Assembly: GCA_965230045.1 (NCBI GenBank)
Contig: OZ245940.1
Location: 1,488,001-1,552,000, forward strand
DNA from: G963662905 sp965230045
Lineage (GTDB): Bacteria; Bacteroidota; Bacteroidia; Bacteroidales; WRLA01
Direction of reading: 5' to 3'
Length of the DNA: 64,000 nucleotides
The notes beneath the pieces were generated by a model, which did not search any database, was not told where the DNA came from, and saw only the letters and a program-made list of their open reading frames with translations. Shown here one piece after another: positions 16,503 through 25,109 of this stretch (the first letter of the stretch is position 1; every line of letters begins with the position of its first letter). Both the position numbers and the translations under genes were made by a program.

Positions 16503-19409
16503 ATGAAACATCTGCAAAATTTCCTGATTCTTGTTCTGGTGCTGATAATTGTCAGTACAGAAGCGCAAACCAATATCAACCCCGACCCAAATGGGGACCC
16601 CTGGTGGGCCGGAGGCGCCATCCCTTTACCGCCCGAAGAGGCTGCATTGATCCCGGAATTGACCTTAAGCCCGGAATCCCTTTTAAGCCCATTGCCTTCC
16701 GCTGTCAACAATAGCGATTACCCCTATTTCCCGGACATATTAAATCAGGATGGCCAAAGCTGCATCCAGGTTGCCGAAGTGAGCTATATGTTTACCTACG
16801 AAATGAACCGGGTCAGGGGAGTCGAAGCCGGGGATTGGAATCATCAAAACAATAATATGGGAAACCTATATCACTACCTGTTTACCTATAATTTCCTTAA
16901 CAAAGGCAGTGGGAGCACATTAACACAGTCAACAAGTGGCCTGAGGATCATCAAAGAATTGGGTTGCCCGATGTACAGCACATATTACGACCCTATCTTA
17001 ACTACACCTGGAGTTGATATTTTTAAGTACTGGATGTCCGGCTATGATAAATACTTGGAAGGGATAGGCAATAAAGTAGATAAGGACAAGCCTGGTCAAC
17101 ATCTTGGTATTGAATATGTACTTTTTAATGAGAACTATGAAAGCCTTGATAAATTAAAGCATTGGTTGTCAGACCATGGCACAGGAGCAGAAAACGGTGG
17201 GCTTGCAGTTATCTTGGTATATATGGACTGGATTGACACATATCTTTTACCTGTGAGTTCTCCTCATGCAAATGAGAAACTAATAACACAAATGGGGCCG
17301 AACACTTCGGGACAGCATGCTTTTACCATAGTTGGTTATGATGACAATGTTTGCTACGATTTTAATGGAGACGGGCAATATTCGTCCAGCAACAATTTAT
17401 TGGAAAGAGAGTACGGAGCTTTTTTGATAGCAAATAGTTCGGGAGTGGGCTTTGGTAATAATGGGTTTGTCTGGCTGCCTTATAGAATGATGCCAGGTCA
17501 GTTGGTTGACGGGGCCAACTCGTCCTACATCTGCCATGTAACAGACGACACCAAGCCCCGCTTGACCCTGAAGGCCCAAATAGAATATCCGCACAGGGAT
17601 TCGATAAAAATAAGTGCCGGCTATGCCACAGATGCCAATCAACAGAACTATACCGGTATAAAAAACTTCCGTGCCTTTACCAATAATGGAGGGCCTTATT
17701 CAATGAAGGGGCTTTTTACCGGCCCTATTGAGTTGGGGCTTGATTATAGCTGTTTTTTTGAAAATAATGATGTTGGAAAAGTTTTCCTGATTATCGAAGA
17801 GGGAGATTTCTATAGCCAATTTACTGGAGAAATAGAATCATTTTCACTGATAGACTATAGGTGGAACGAAGAATTTGAGCTTCCCTGCGACCAGGCTAAT
17901 GTAACTTTATTGAATAATCAGGAAACCATACTGTCAATCGACTACGACCTCATACCCCACGAAGCCCCGATTACGCAGGACCTAAGCCTTTTTAGCAATA
18001 TGGTCTCCAGGTTCAGCCCAAACATTGACAACAATTCCACCCTCACTATCGAGCAGGGTGTGCGCATTGATATGTACAACAGCGATATAAATATAAGGAG
18101 CGGCAGCTCTCTCGTTATTGAGGACGGTGTTACTTTCCTTGCCAAAAGGGGGCAATCGAAGATTACCGTCAGCGGGGATATAGAAATAGGCGATAATGTC
18201 CGCTTTATAGCCGAAGACGGGGCTGAACTTGAACTGGTACTGAGCAGCCCTTATGTGCAGGCCGATATACACAGGGCGGAATTCGACAAAGCATCCTTGG
18301 TCAATTATGGCATGGTCCTCAATATAGACAGCTGTACGTTTAACGAAAGTGGCTGTCTGTATTCATACGATGGCGATATAACTGTTGATCAATCTACCTT
18401 CACCGATACATGGCTCTATATCGAAGACCGGGGTACATGTCCCGATGCAACATTTTCCATGACAAACTGCACTGTCAATAACCCCAATGTTTTTGTCGGG
18501 GCAAACATCCTCAATTACGGTAAATTTTTCATAATCAATAATAATATCACGGCTACGGATGATGGCTTGCGCCTGTATAATTGCGGCAGCAGCAATACAG
18601 GCAATCAAAATATCTTTAACAATACAATCAGTAATTGCGGTGGCTCTGGCATTATGGCCTATAATGTAACAGCTTCGGTCGCCAACAACCACATATCCGG
18701 CAATGATTATGGGATTCGTCTCCTGAATGGATGCAATGTGGCCTTGTTTGGCGATATCAGTGCACAAACACATGGGGCAACACAGGAGGTAATGGAGAAC
18801 GATAGTTATGAAATTTATATATCCAGGTACAGCTTTCCATGGTATTTTCGTTATAATTACATCAGCGATTCAAGTAATTTGGGCAACCCAACAGATCCTA
18901 TGGTCTATTATTCAGTAACAAGCGGAGGCGACATGTCCCAAAAGGATGTACGTTATAATTGCTGGGGAAATGATTTTTCGGCAAGCGAAGACCTCTATCC
19001 ACCCAGTTATTTTGACTATACGCCCACATGGTGCCCGGGCGGTTCTGGTTCGCAGACCCCAACTGCTGAGCAAATGTACAGCGATGGCCAGGATCAGTTC
19101 GCCGCACAACAATATTTCGATTCCAAAGCTACCTATACTTCCCTGATAGATACTTATCCAAAAACTGTTTATGCCGCCTCGGCCATGAAAGAGTTGACTG
19201 TGCTGGAACGGTTTGCCGGTGACGATTATTCCTCACTGCAAAACTATTTTGCCACAAACGACAGCATACAGACCGACACCACCCTGCGCAAACTGGCTCT
19301 CAAGCTTTGCAATGTTTGCGACATCAAACAAGAAAACTGGCCAAGTGCCATCGACTATTTTGAAAACATTATCAGTAATCCAGAAACCTTGGAAGACAGT
19401 GTTTTTGCC
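16503..19409 (+). pseudogene. Large exported protein: papain-like domain, beta-helix, TPR-like; 5' part (split by IS)
   Basis: First 969 residues of a 1,119-aa protein. Signal peptide (1-21), then a domain resembling C1-family cysteine proteases: Cys87 in NQDGQSCIQVAEVS, His272 in GQHAFTIVGYDD, Asn311 in FLIANSSGVGFG, in the right order and spacing. Residues about 490-780 look like a right-handed beta-helix (short N/G-rich repeats such as ILNYGKFFIINNNIT), followed by a helical, TPR-like region. An ISAs1-family element interrupts the gene at 19410, and the frame ends a few codons later inside the IS. Deleting the IS joins EDSVFA to IIDLGYVYF in frame. Whether the truncated protein is made is unknown; it would lack the T9SS signal. 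Confidence 0.88.
19400..19409. repeat. Left target-site duplication of the ISAs1-family element
   Basis: TGTTTTTGCC, repeated exactly at 20666-20675. Confidence 0.93.
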
Positions 19410-20665
19410 CAGGGCAAACGCATCATAAATTAAGAACTTTCATGAGGTAATCATTATCCCATCCTGCCTTGAGGCGTTTGCCCTTAACACCTGATTTTAA
19501 GGTTTTTTCGTTTTTCAGTAAGTTAAGTGCTATTTTGCACAGAGTAGAGAAGTTTTGGGCTGAATTGCCTGATCTCTTGCGGCTTGCGTCTTCACCAAAT
19601 GCAACATCCAAAGTCCAGTGCAAGCTGTTTTCAATAGACCAGTGAGACCTTATGTACTCCTGAAATGCTTTGGGCCCTGCCTTTAGGCTTGAGATATAGT
19701 ATCTTGTAGCTTTTTCTGTTGGTTTATCACTGTTCTTGAACTCACGAGTGCTATCTATCATGATGATTGTCTTTAAGTTAGCCCATTTTTCACGGTTTTG
19801 TACGAAGCCCAGGTCACTTATTGTTCTGCAAACCCTTGTTTCGATCCTGCCATGATCTCCATAAACACTCGTGTCTTCCGCAATATTTTTTGCGACCTTA
19901 AACTCGTCTTCAATATCTTCAAACAATTGTTTTTGGTTTCTTTTAACGGCTAAAATATAATCAGCCTTTTTGTCAATAATATTTTCCGCTATTTCTTCTT
20001 GACATCCCATAGCATCAATGGTAACAATTGCGTTTTCGAGCATCAATAATTTCAACAATCTTGGGATTGCGGTAATTTCATTTGACTTTTCATCTGTCTT
20101 GACCTGTCCTAAAACCAGCTTGTTTTGGGCCGCCCAAGCACTTACCAAATGAATGGGAGACTTCTTGCCATGAGCCTTGGCTCCCCGTATTGTTTTGCCA
20201 TCAATAGCAATTACTTGTCCATCAGCAAGCTTAACAAGGGAATTGACCCATTCTATAAACACACTCTCAAACTTCTGATTATCAATAGCTGAGAACACTC
20301 TATTAAAAGTGTCGTGCGAAGGTATGCCATTTGGCAGTTCAAGTATGGTTTTCAGGAAACCTTCTTTTGCCCTGGCATAATCTTCCATATTATTCCAGGT
20401 TTCTGCGCCACAGATGACTGAAATTACACCAATGAGAAGGATGTCGTTTAATTTGTGAAGCTTCGTTCTATCGCTTCTGGGGTCGTCTATCTGCTCAAAT
20501 AAAGAGCTTAATGATTTAGTCATAAATTATTGTAATAATATTATTAAATTGCTTACAATATACAATAATTTATTGACATAACAACAAGATATTTAAAAAA
20601 AACTCTACAAGCTGTTTTTGAAGAAATCAGAAAGAAATCGGTTCATTTTAGATGCGTTTGCCCTG
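19410..20665 (-). mobile_element. ISAs1-family insertion sequence, complete, 1256 bp
   Basis: Perfect 15-bp terminal inverted repeats: CAGGGCAAACGCATC at 19410-19424 and GATGCGTTTGCCCTG at 20651-20665. Flanked by the 10-bp duplication TGTTTTTGCC. A single transposase gene fills the element on the minus strand, overlapping the left repeat at its stop codon. Perfect ends, exact duplication and an intact gene point to a recent, probably active insertion. Confidence 0.95.
19423..20523 (-). CDS. ISAs1-family transposase
   Basis: 366 aa, complete. N-terminal DUF4277-like region (LFEQIDDPRSDRTKLHKL, ILLIGVISVICGAETW), then a DDE core: first Asp in VIAIDGKTIRGAK, second in IVTIDAMGCQ, and Glu in RSHWSIENSLHWTLDVAFGED. 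All three are present. The family is typified by the H-repeat proteins of E. coli. The promoter probably lies in the AT-rich 120 bp between the start and the right inverted repeat. Confidence 0.95.
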   Translation of the reverse strand: MTKSLSSLFEQIDDPRSDRTKLHKLNDILLIGVISVICGAETWNNMEDYARAKEGFLKTILELPNGIPSHDTFNRVFSAIDNQKFESVFIEWVNSLVKLADGQVIAIDGKTIRGAKAHGKKSPIHLVSAWAAQNKLVLGQVKTDEKSNEITAIPRLLKLLMLENAIVTIDAMGCQEEIAENIIDKKADYILAVKRNQKQLFEDIEDEFKVAKNIAEDTSVYGDHGRIETRVCRTISDLGFVQNREKWANLKTIIMIDSTREFKNSDKPTEKATRYYISSLKAGPKAFQEYIRSHWSIENSLHWTLDVAFGEDASRKRSGNSAQNFSTLCKIALNLLKNEKTLKSGVKGKRLKAGWDNDYLMKVLNL

Positions 20666-20675
20666 TGTTTTTGCC
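20666..20675. repeat. Right target-site duplication of the ISAs1-family element
   Basis: TGTTTTTGCC, identical to 19400-19409; the host frame resumes with ATCATAGACTTGGG. Confidence 0.93.
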
Positions 20676-21128
20676 ATCATAGACTTGGGATACGTCTATT
20701 TCCTGATGGAAAACAGTGGGTTTAAATCGGCTTATGAAGGCCGTTTTAAAGAATACATTCCAAAAAACAAGCAAAAATTCCGTGAGCACAGGGATTACCT
20801 GCTCACATTGCTGCCCGGTACAAAATCAAAACAGCTCGAAATGCCAAATACCGCTTCGGCCAAACAAGCTGAACTGATCGGCAACAGCCCGAACCCATTC
20901 AGTGAAAGCACAGTGCTATCCTACAGGATTTTGCAGGAAGGAAATGTGGAAATCAGCGTGATGGATGCTTCCGGTCAGCTAATCAAGAAAGAAAATCTCG
21001 GTGCAATGCCCCAAGGCACTTATGAATATTACCTGAACACTGAAGGTTTGTCGATGGGCATGTATTTCTATTCCATTTCTGTTAATGGTCAAACCTTTGA
21101 CATCAAAAAGATGACGAAAATCAGATAA
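20676..21128 (+). pseudogene. 3' part of the split large exported protein (T9SS sorting domain)
   Basis: Last 150 residues of the gene begun at 16503. It starts with the end of the helical region (IIDLGYVYFLMENSG) and carries a complete type A T9SS sorting domain: NSPNPFSESTVLSY, VEISVMDASGQLI, LSMGMYFYSISVNGQ, KKMTKIR. An ATG in the IS end at 20652 gives an open frame fused to it, but without a signal peptide it should not be exported. Confidence 0.88.
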
Positions 21129-21204
21129 ATTCTTTTTCGTTTAATTCCAAAATCCATAGTTTTATGGTTCTACTAGGAATTTCGTGGAAAGACAAAAGTT
21201 AAAT
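21129..21204. other. Short spacer before the large palindrome
   Basis: Non-coding. Together with the palindromic element at 21205-21423 and the AT-rich stretch 21424-21622 it makes a 494-bp gap between convergent genes. Nothing else was recognised. Confidence 0.4.
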
Positions 21205-21423
21205 CTCCAACAGATTCCTCCAAAGCCTTCCTCATGCTTCGGAAACTTTGTCGAAATGACGCGTTTTACACAGTCAGAGGGCAAATGCGGCGAGGACACA
21301 GTAGAATATTTCAAATACGTCCTCGCCGCATTTGCCTTAAACACTTGTTAAACAGCGTCATTCCGAACGGAACAAAGCCAAACGAAGTGATTAAGGCTTT
21401 GTGAAGGGAGGAATCTGTTGGAG
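21205..21423. repeat. 219-bp imperfect palindromic intergenic element
   Basis: The outer arms are a perfect 17-bp inverted repeat (CTCCAACAGATTCCTCC at 21205-21221, its complement at 21407-21423). The inner arms are a perfect 18-bp inverted repeat (GGCAAATGCGGCGAGGAC at 21280-21297, complement at 21319-21336). Between them, AAAGCC, GAAATGACG and related words also recur in inverted form. It does not code. A shorter relative lies at 33317-33377. It resembles the 'CAGATTCCT / TCATTCCGAA' type of dispersed intergenic repeat I recall from Bacteroidota. Confidence 0.85.
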
Positions 21424-21622
21424 CTCAGATTTTTCGCACAAATATTATATGAATATATTTCTCAATGCTTTTCATCTCAAATATTATGAGAACCCATGAA
21501 ATTTTCAGTAGAACCAGTTTTATAATTGTGAAACTATGGGTTTTTGTACTTTTATAAATTCCTGCTAAATTTCCCTAAAGAAGCAAGAGGTGTTTTTCAT
21601 TGAATGCCGGGTATTCTTTTTC

Positions 21623-23230
21623 CTACCAGCCTACCAGCATAATGCCGATGGTGTATGGATAGAGCTCCGGTCCTTTATTTTTCTTGAACATTTCAAACAT
21701 TGAGAAAGTTCCGTAGAGGTTCACAAATCCCCAGCCAACCGTAAGGGTAGCATCCAGTTTGAAAGGTGCCAGATGAAAATCATCGTGTACCTTGCCAACG
21801 CGGGTGTCGGGTGTTGTGGCAGTCGCTACAACTTTTCCGCTTACGGGGTCAAGGAGGTTATAATCCTTATTACGTTCATCAAATTTGCGTTTGGTGTGCG
21901 ATGAGTAACGAATTCCGAAAATTGCACCTACGCCTACATGGAAGTCATTCACTCGGCGGAGGGCATGGGTTTGATATTCAAAAATTAATGGGATAACGAG
22001 GTGGTTTACAACCAGTTTATATTTTTCAAAACGTGCGCCATCATTATAATATCCTTTTAAAGTGCTCGAATCGGGGATCAGGGTCACATTTTTGTCGAAG
22101 CGGTAATTGTGCCATTCGAGGCCAAGGCCGGTGATGATGCCCCATTTTCCATTTTTGCTGAGCTGGAAATTGTGTTCGATCAAGTTGAGGTTTACGGAAA
22201 TTGATTTGGCCATATAGAGATCCATATACCCATACTCCTGTGGGAAGTCCATATTCAGGTCTGAATTTACATATCCGTTAATCCCCAGTCCGAAACCGCC
22301 CCAGTGGCCGTTAAAGGATTTGCGCACACGGCGGCGGAAGTCCACATTCCCGTCTTCATCAACAATAATCTGATGGCGGCCAATGGATACTTTTACGGAG
22401 TCATCGTCCAAAACCTGTACTTCGATTCCGCCCACTTTAACGTTTGTACTGTCGTAATAGTCAGATGTTTGAACTGTAATGGTGTTTCCAATATTAACTT
22501 TATGCCTGTCATTGCTGTGCCTCCTGCCCGAATTACCGGTTTTGCTGATGGCTTTAATTGTGGGCTCCTGTATATAGGAGATATTTCCCGATCCGCTTAA
22601 GTCTGCGTTCAGCTGATCGCGAACGTCAACGCTTGCATTTCCTGCACCGCTTATGGTGGCTTCAGCTTTTGAGGTGATGAGCCCTTTGGCCATTAGGTCG
22701 CCGGCGCCGGAAACATTAATGATATGTGTGCCACATTCTCCGTGGAGTTTTGTTTCGGCAGCACCGGAAGTATTGCTTTTTACTTCTTCGGCTTCGATTT
22801 CTAAATCAATACGGGCTGCACCGCTGCTTTCCAATGTGAGTGTGCCGGCTTTTACAGGCTGTTCTGAGCTTATAACGCTTGCGCCATGTGCTTTGATCAG
22901 CCTGAGGTCTTTATAACGGACTTTTGCGTTGAGCTCCTTCGGGGATATCTTGCCTTCATAATCGAGCACGAGCGTACTGCCTTTCAGGACAACCCGTACA
23001 TTTCCAATAAAAGCTTCATCAACATTAATGGTAACTCCTTCGTTTTCGGAAGGGATTAAAACCACATTGAAATTACTTCCGCTTTCAATTCCTGTAAAGC
23101 CACTGATGTTGAATTCTTTGTCAACTTTTGCCGGTGTTATTTCGGCGTATAGCTGAACGTTTGCGGCAAAAAACGCCAGCAGGCAGAGCAATAAGCTGCT
23201 TTTTTTTGTGATTTGGCTTATTTTTTTCAT
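21623..23230 (-). CDS. GIN-domain (DUF2807) plus outer-membrane beta-barrel-like protein
   Basis: 535 aa from ATG 23230; the longer frame to 23278 adds no signal features. A signal peptide (SLLLCLLAFFAANVQLYAE) is followed by a GIN/DUF2807 'auto-transporter adhesin head' domain (about 35-240), a right-handed beta-helix with repeated Gly-Ala/Ser motifs such as SGAARIDLEI, SGAAETKLHG, SGAGDLMAKG and SGAGNASVDV. The second half (about 310-535) has alternating aromatic strands (GLGINGYVNSD, GLGLEWHNYRFD) like a small outer-membrane barrel. The role is unknown, possibly surface adhesion or envelope sensing. It is third in a minus-strand run with an ECF sigma factor and a membrane protein, and is a likely target or co-regulated product. 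Confidence 0.8.
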   Translation of the reverse strand: MKKISQITKKSSLLLCLLAFFAANVQLYAEITPAKVDKEFNISGFTGIESGSNFNVVLIPSENEGVTINVDEAFIGNVRVVLKGSTLVLDYEGKISPKELNAKVRYKDLRLIKAHGASVISSEQPVKAGTLTLESSGAARIDLEIEAEEVKSNTSGAAETKLHGECGTHIINVSGAGDLMAKGLITSKAEATISGAGNASVDVRDQLNADLSGSGNISYIQEPTIKAISKTGNSGRRHSNDRHKVNIGNTITVQTSDYYDSTNVKVGGIEVQVLDDDSVKVSIGRHQIIVDEDGNVDFRRRVRKSFNGHWGGFGLGINGYVNSDLNMDFPQEYGYMDLYMAKSISVNLNLIEHNFQLSKNGKWGIITGLGLEWHNYRFDKNVTLIPDSSTLKGYYNDGARFEKYKLVVNHLVIPLIFEYQTHALRRVNDFHVGVGAIFGIRYSSHTKRKFDERNKDYNLLDPVSGKVVATATTPDTRVGKVHDDFHLAPFKLDATLTVGWGFVNLYGTFSMFEMFKKNKGPELYPYTIGIMLVGW

Positions 23231-23286
23231 GGTATTGTTTTTTATAGTGTTTAGAAGCATGACGGCTTCGGCTTCCATTAGTTACA

Positions 23287-24390
23287 CTAGTCTTTTATTT
23301 TTTCTTCTTTGTAGTAAGTAAATATATCTGAATCAATGGAGTAGCTCCGGGTTCCTTCGGCCTGGTCTTCTTCGCTGGCAATGCGCAGATCGTCGGGAGC
23401 CATGCTTTTGAGCTTGCTTACGCCCCAGCTTGCAATGGTCCAGATGGCAGGCTTGCTTTCCGGGTCATTGGCTTTGTCATGACGTTTGAGAACTTTTTGG
23501 GTGAGCCAGTTAAATACACCTTTGGGTTCACTTAAGTCTGTTTGCTGATTGCGTTTCATGTCTTTCTCAAGCTGGTAGGCATAATACATCTCCAGGCTGA
23601 CCATATCCGGCAGTAGATAAGCGGGGCCGCTGCTTGTGAAAACATCCAGATTGGCGGCACGCTGAGCCATATAGGCCGGAGCGCTTATTCTTTCTTGCGG
23701 ATTTGAATGGTTTTTTTGAATGAAGGGCTCCTTTTCATAATGCCCAAAAACAGCTGTTGCAAAACGGGTTTCCATCTTCGCCTTTAATATCGGAGCCGAA
23801 AATTCAATTGTCCGTGCTTTTTGGTAATTCATCGCTTGAAGATTATTGAAATCTTCACGCATTGAACCACTCTTGCCGGAGAAAAACCATAATCCGCTGA
23901 TCAAAAGAAGCCCGATTAAAGCCGCTGCATAGCTTGCAAATTTTTTGTTTTGAAGTAGAGGCAGCATGCGGGCTTTTTGATAAAGCTTGTGTTTTTCAGG
24001 ATACATTATCCTTGGATCAGCATTGAGTCGGGTATTTTGGAATGCGTTAAATTCTTTATTTAGTGCTGGATTTGCCCCAAGGAAGGCAGCAAGCTTTTGT
24101 TCCTGTTCCGGCCTGAGGTCTCCTTCAATGGATGCAATAAACCATTCTTTGTAATTGCTTTCGCTGATGCCGCCGCTTTCATTGATTTCATTCTGATAGA
24201 GCAAATGCCGGGCAGGAAAGGAGATGATCTCTTTTGTCCCCTCCAGTCCGGCCACTTCCATTCCATCAAATTCGGCCTGTATATCCGGATTATTTGCCAG
24301 AAAGCCCTCTACTTCCTTTCTGTGGCTTTCGCTGAGGTTGCCATCGAGATAGTCGATGAGCCACTCTTCATAATTTAGCCTGCTTATCAT
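23287..24390 (-). CDS. Anti-sigma-like single-pass membrane protein
   Basis: 367 aa from ATG 24390, one base after the stop of the sigma gene, so translation is coupled. The N-terminal cytoplasmic part holds two copies of the same motif: NYEEWLIDYLDGNLSESHR...FLANNP and NYKEWFIASIEGDLRPEQE...FLGANP, about 85 residues apart. A membrane helix follows (AALIGLLLISGLWFF, about residues 159-175), then a long periplasmic part without a recognised domain. Position and topology suggest it is the anti-sigma factor of the adjacent ECF factor. A classical zinc-type HxxxCxxC motif is absent. Confidence 0.75.
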   Translation of the reverse strand: MISRLNYEEWLIDYLDGNLSESHRKEVEGFLANNPDIQAEFDGMEVAGLEGTKEIISFPARHLLYQNEINESGGISESNYKEWFIASIEGDLRPEQEQKLAAFLGANPALNKEFNAFQNTRLNADPRIMYPEKHKLYQKARMLPLLQNKKFASYAAALIGLLLISGLWFFSGKSGSMREDFNNLQAMNYQKARTIEFSAPILKAKMETRFATAVFGHYEKEPFIQKNHSNPQERISAPAYMAQRAANLDVFTSSGPAYLLPDMVSLEMYYAYQLEKDMKRNQQTDLSEPKGVFNWLTQKVLKRHDKANDPESKPAIWTIASWGVSKLKSMAPDDLRIASEEDQAEGTRSYSIDSDIFTYYKEEKIKD

Positions 24391-24391
24391 C

Positions 24392-24880
24392 TTACACCAC
24401 ATTTTCCGGTTTAACAATATATTTCTTCAGATATAGCCGTGCGCGGTAGATATAAACCTTCACCTGACTTTCGCTCAGCTGGCACATCTTGCCGATTTCT
24501 TCATAGCTGTATCCTTCATAATCACGCAGTAACACAACGGAGCGCTGTACTGGAGGAAGTTTTTCGAGTGCTTCGTGCAAAATTTCCTGCAGGTCGCTGT
24601 AAGGAAGCCTGTCGCTGCTGGGTTCGTTGTAGTACGATTCTTCGATCGAAAAGCTGTTTTTGTCTTTCCGGATACGGTCAATCATATAGTTATATGCTGT
24701 AGTAAACAGCCATGCGCGGGCTTTTTTTGCATCCACATCGCTGCAAACAGACCACAATCGTGCATAGGCTTCCTGAACAATATCCTGCGCACGATCCTGG
24801 TCTTTAATATTTTTCAGGACAAAGCGATAGACATTGTCGGAATAATCATCAACACACTGATTGTATTCCTTTCGCGTCAT
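24392..24880 (-). CDS. ECF-type RNA polymerase sigma factor
   Basis: 162 aa. Region 2 (NVYRFVLKNIKDQDRAQDIVQEAYARLW) and region 4 (LEKLPPVQRSVVLLRDYEGYSYEEIGKM, SESQVKVYIYRARLYLK) are clear, and there is no region 3, as in extracytoplasmic-function factors. It heads the sigma/anti-sigma/GIN-protein operon. Autoregulation is usual for such loci, but I could not identify the promoter. Confidence 0.93.
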   Translation of the reverse strand: MTRKEYNQCVDDYSDNVYRFVLKNIKDQDRAQDIVQEAYARLWSVCSDVDAKKARAWLFTTAYNYMIDRIRKDKNSFSIEESYYNEPSSDRLPYSDLQEILHEALEKLPPVQRSVVLLRDYEGYSYEEIGKMCQLSESQVKVYIYRARLYLKKYIVKPENVV

Positions 24881-25005
24881 GTACCACGTGGTTTATTAAT
24901 GGAACGCCCGAAGATATGGGAAAGTTACAGGCCGGGGAAGTTTATTTCCGAAATTCTTTTGATTTTAGTGGTACATACTGTGATATTGGCACATACGAAG
25001 CATAC

Positions 25006-25038
25006 TATCAAAACTTGTGGTTTTTGCAAGTTTTGATA
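25006..25038. repeat. Hairpin downstream of the DUF4143 ATPase gene
   Basis: Perfect 12-bp stem TATCAAAACTTG / CAAGTTTTGATA with a 9-base loop (TGGTTTTTG). The left arm is identical to that of the hairpin upstream of the gene (26361-26397). It is AT-rich, so not a typical intrinsic terminator. Confidence 0.8.
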
Positions 25039-25109
25039 ATGTTGATTTTTGTGATAGATTATTATTGACTTGATTGCTCATTTTATTATATTATTCTTAT
25101 GATTGTATT

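Noticed and set aside
20652..21128. Independent 158-aa gene
   Set aside because: The first codons are the IS inverted repeat and target duplication; the rest is the 3' end of the gene begun at 16503.
25006..25038. Hairpin as a simple intrinsic terminator of the ATPase gene
   Set aside because: The stem is AT-rich with no T-tract on the relevant strand, and a matching hairpin lies at the 5' side of the same gene, which a terminator would not explain.
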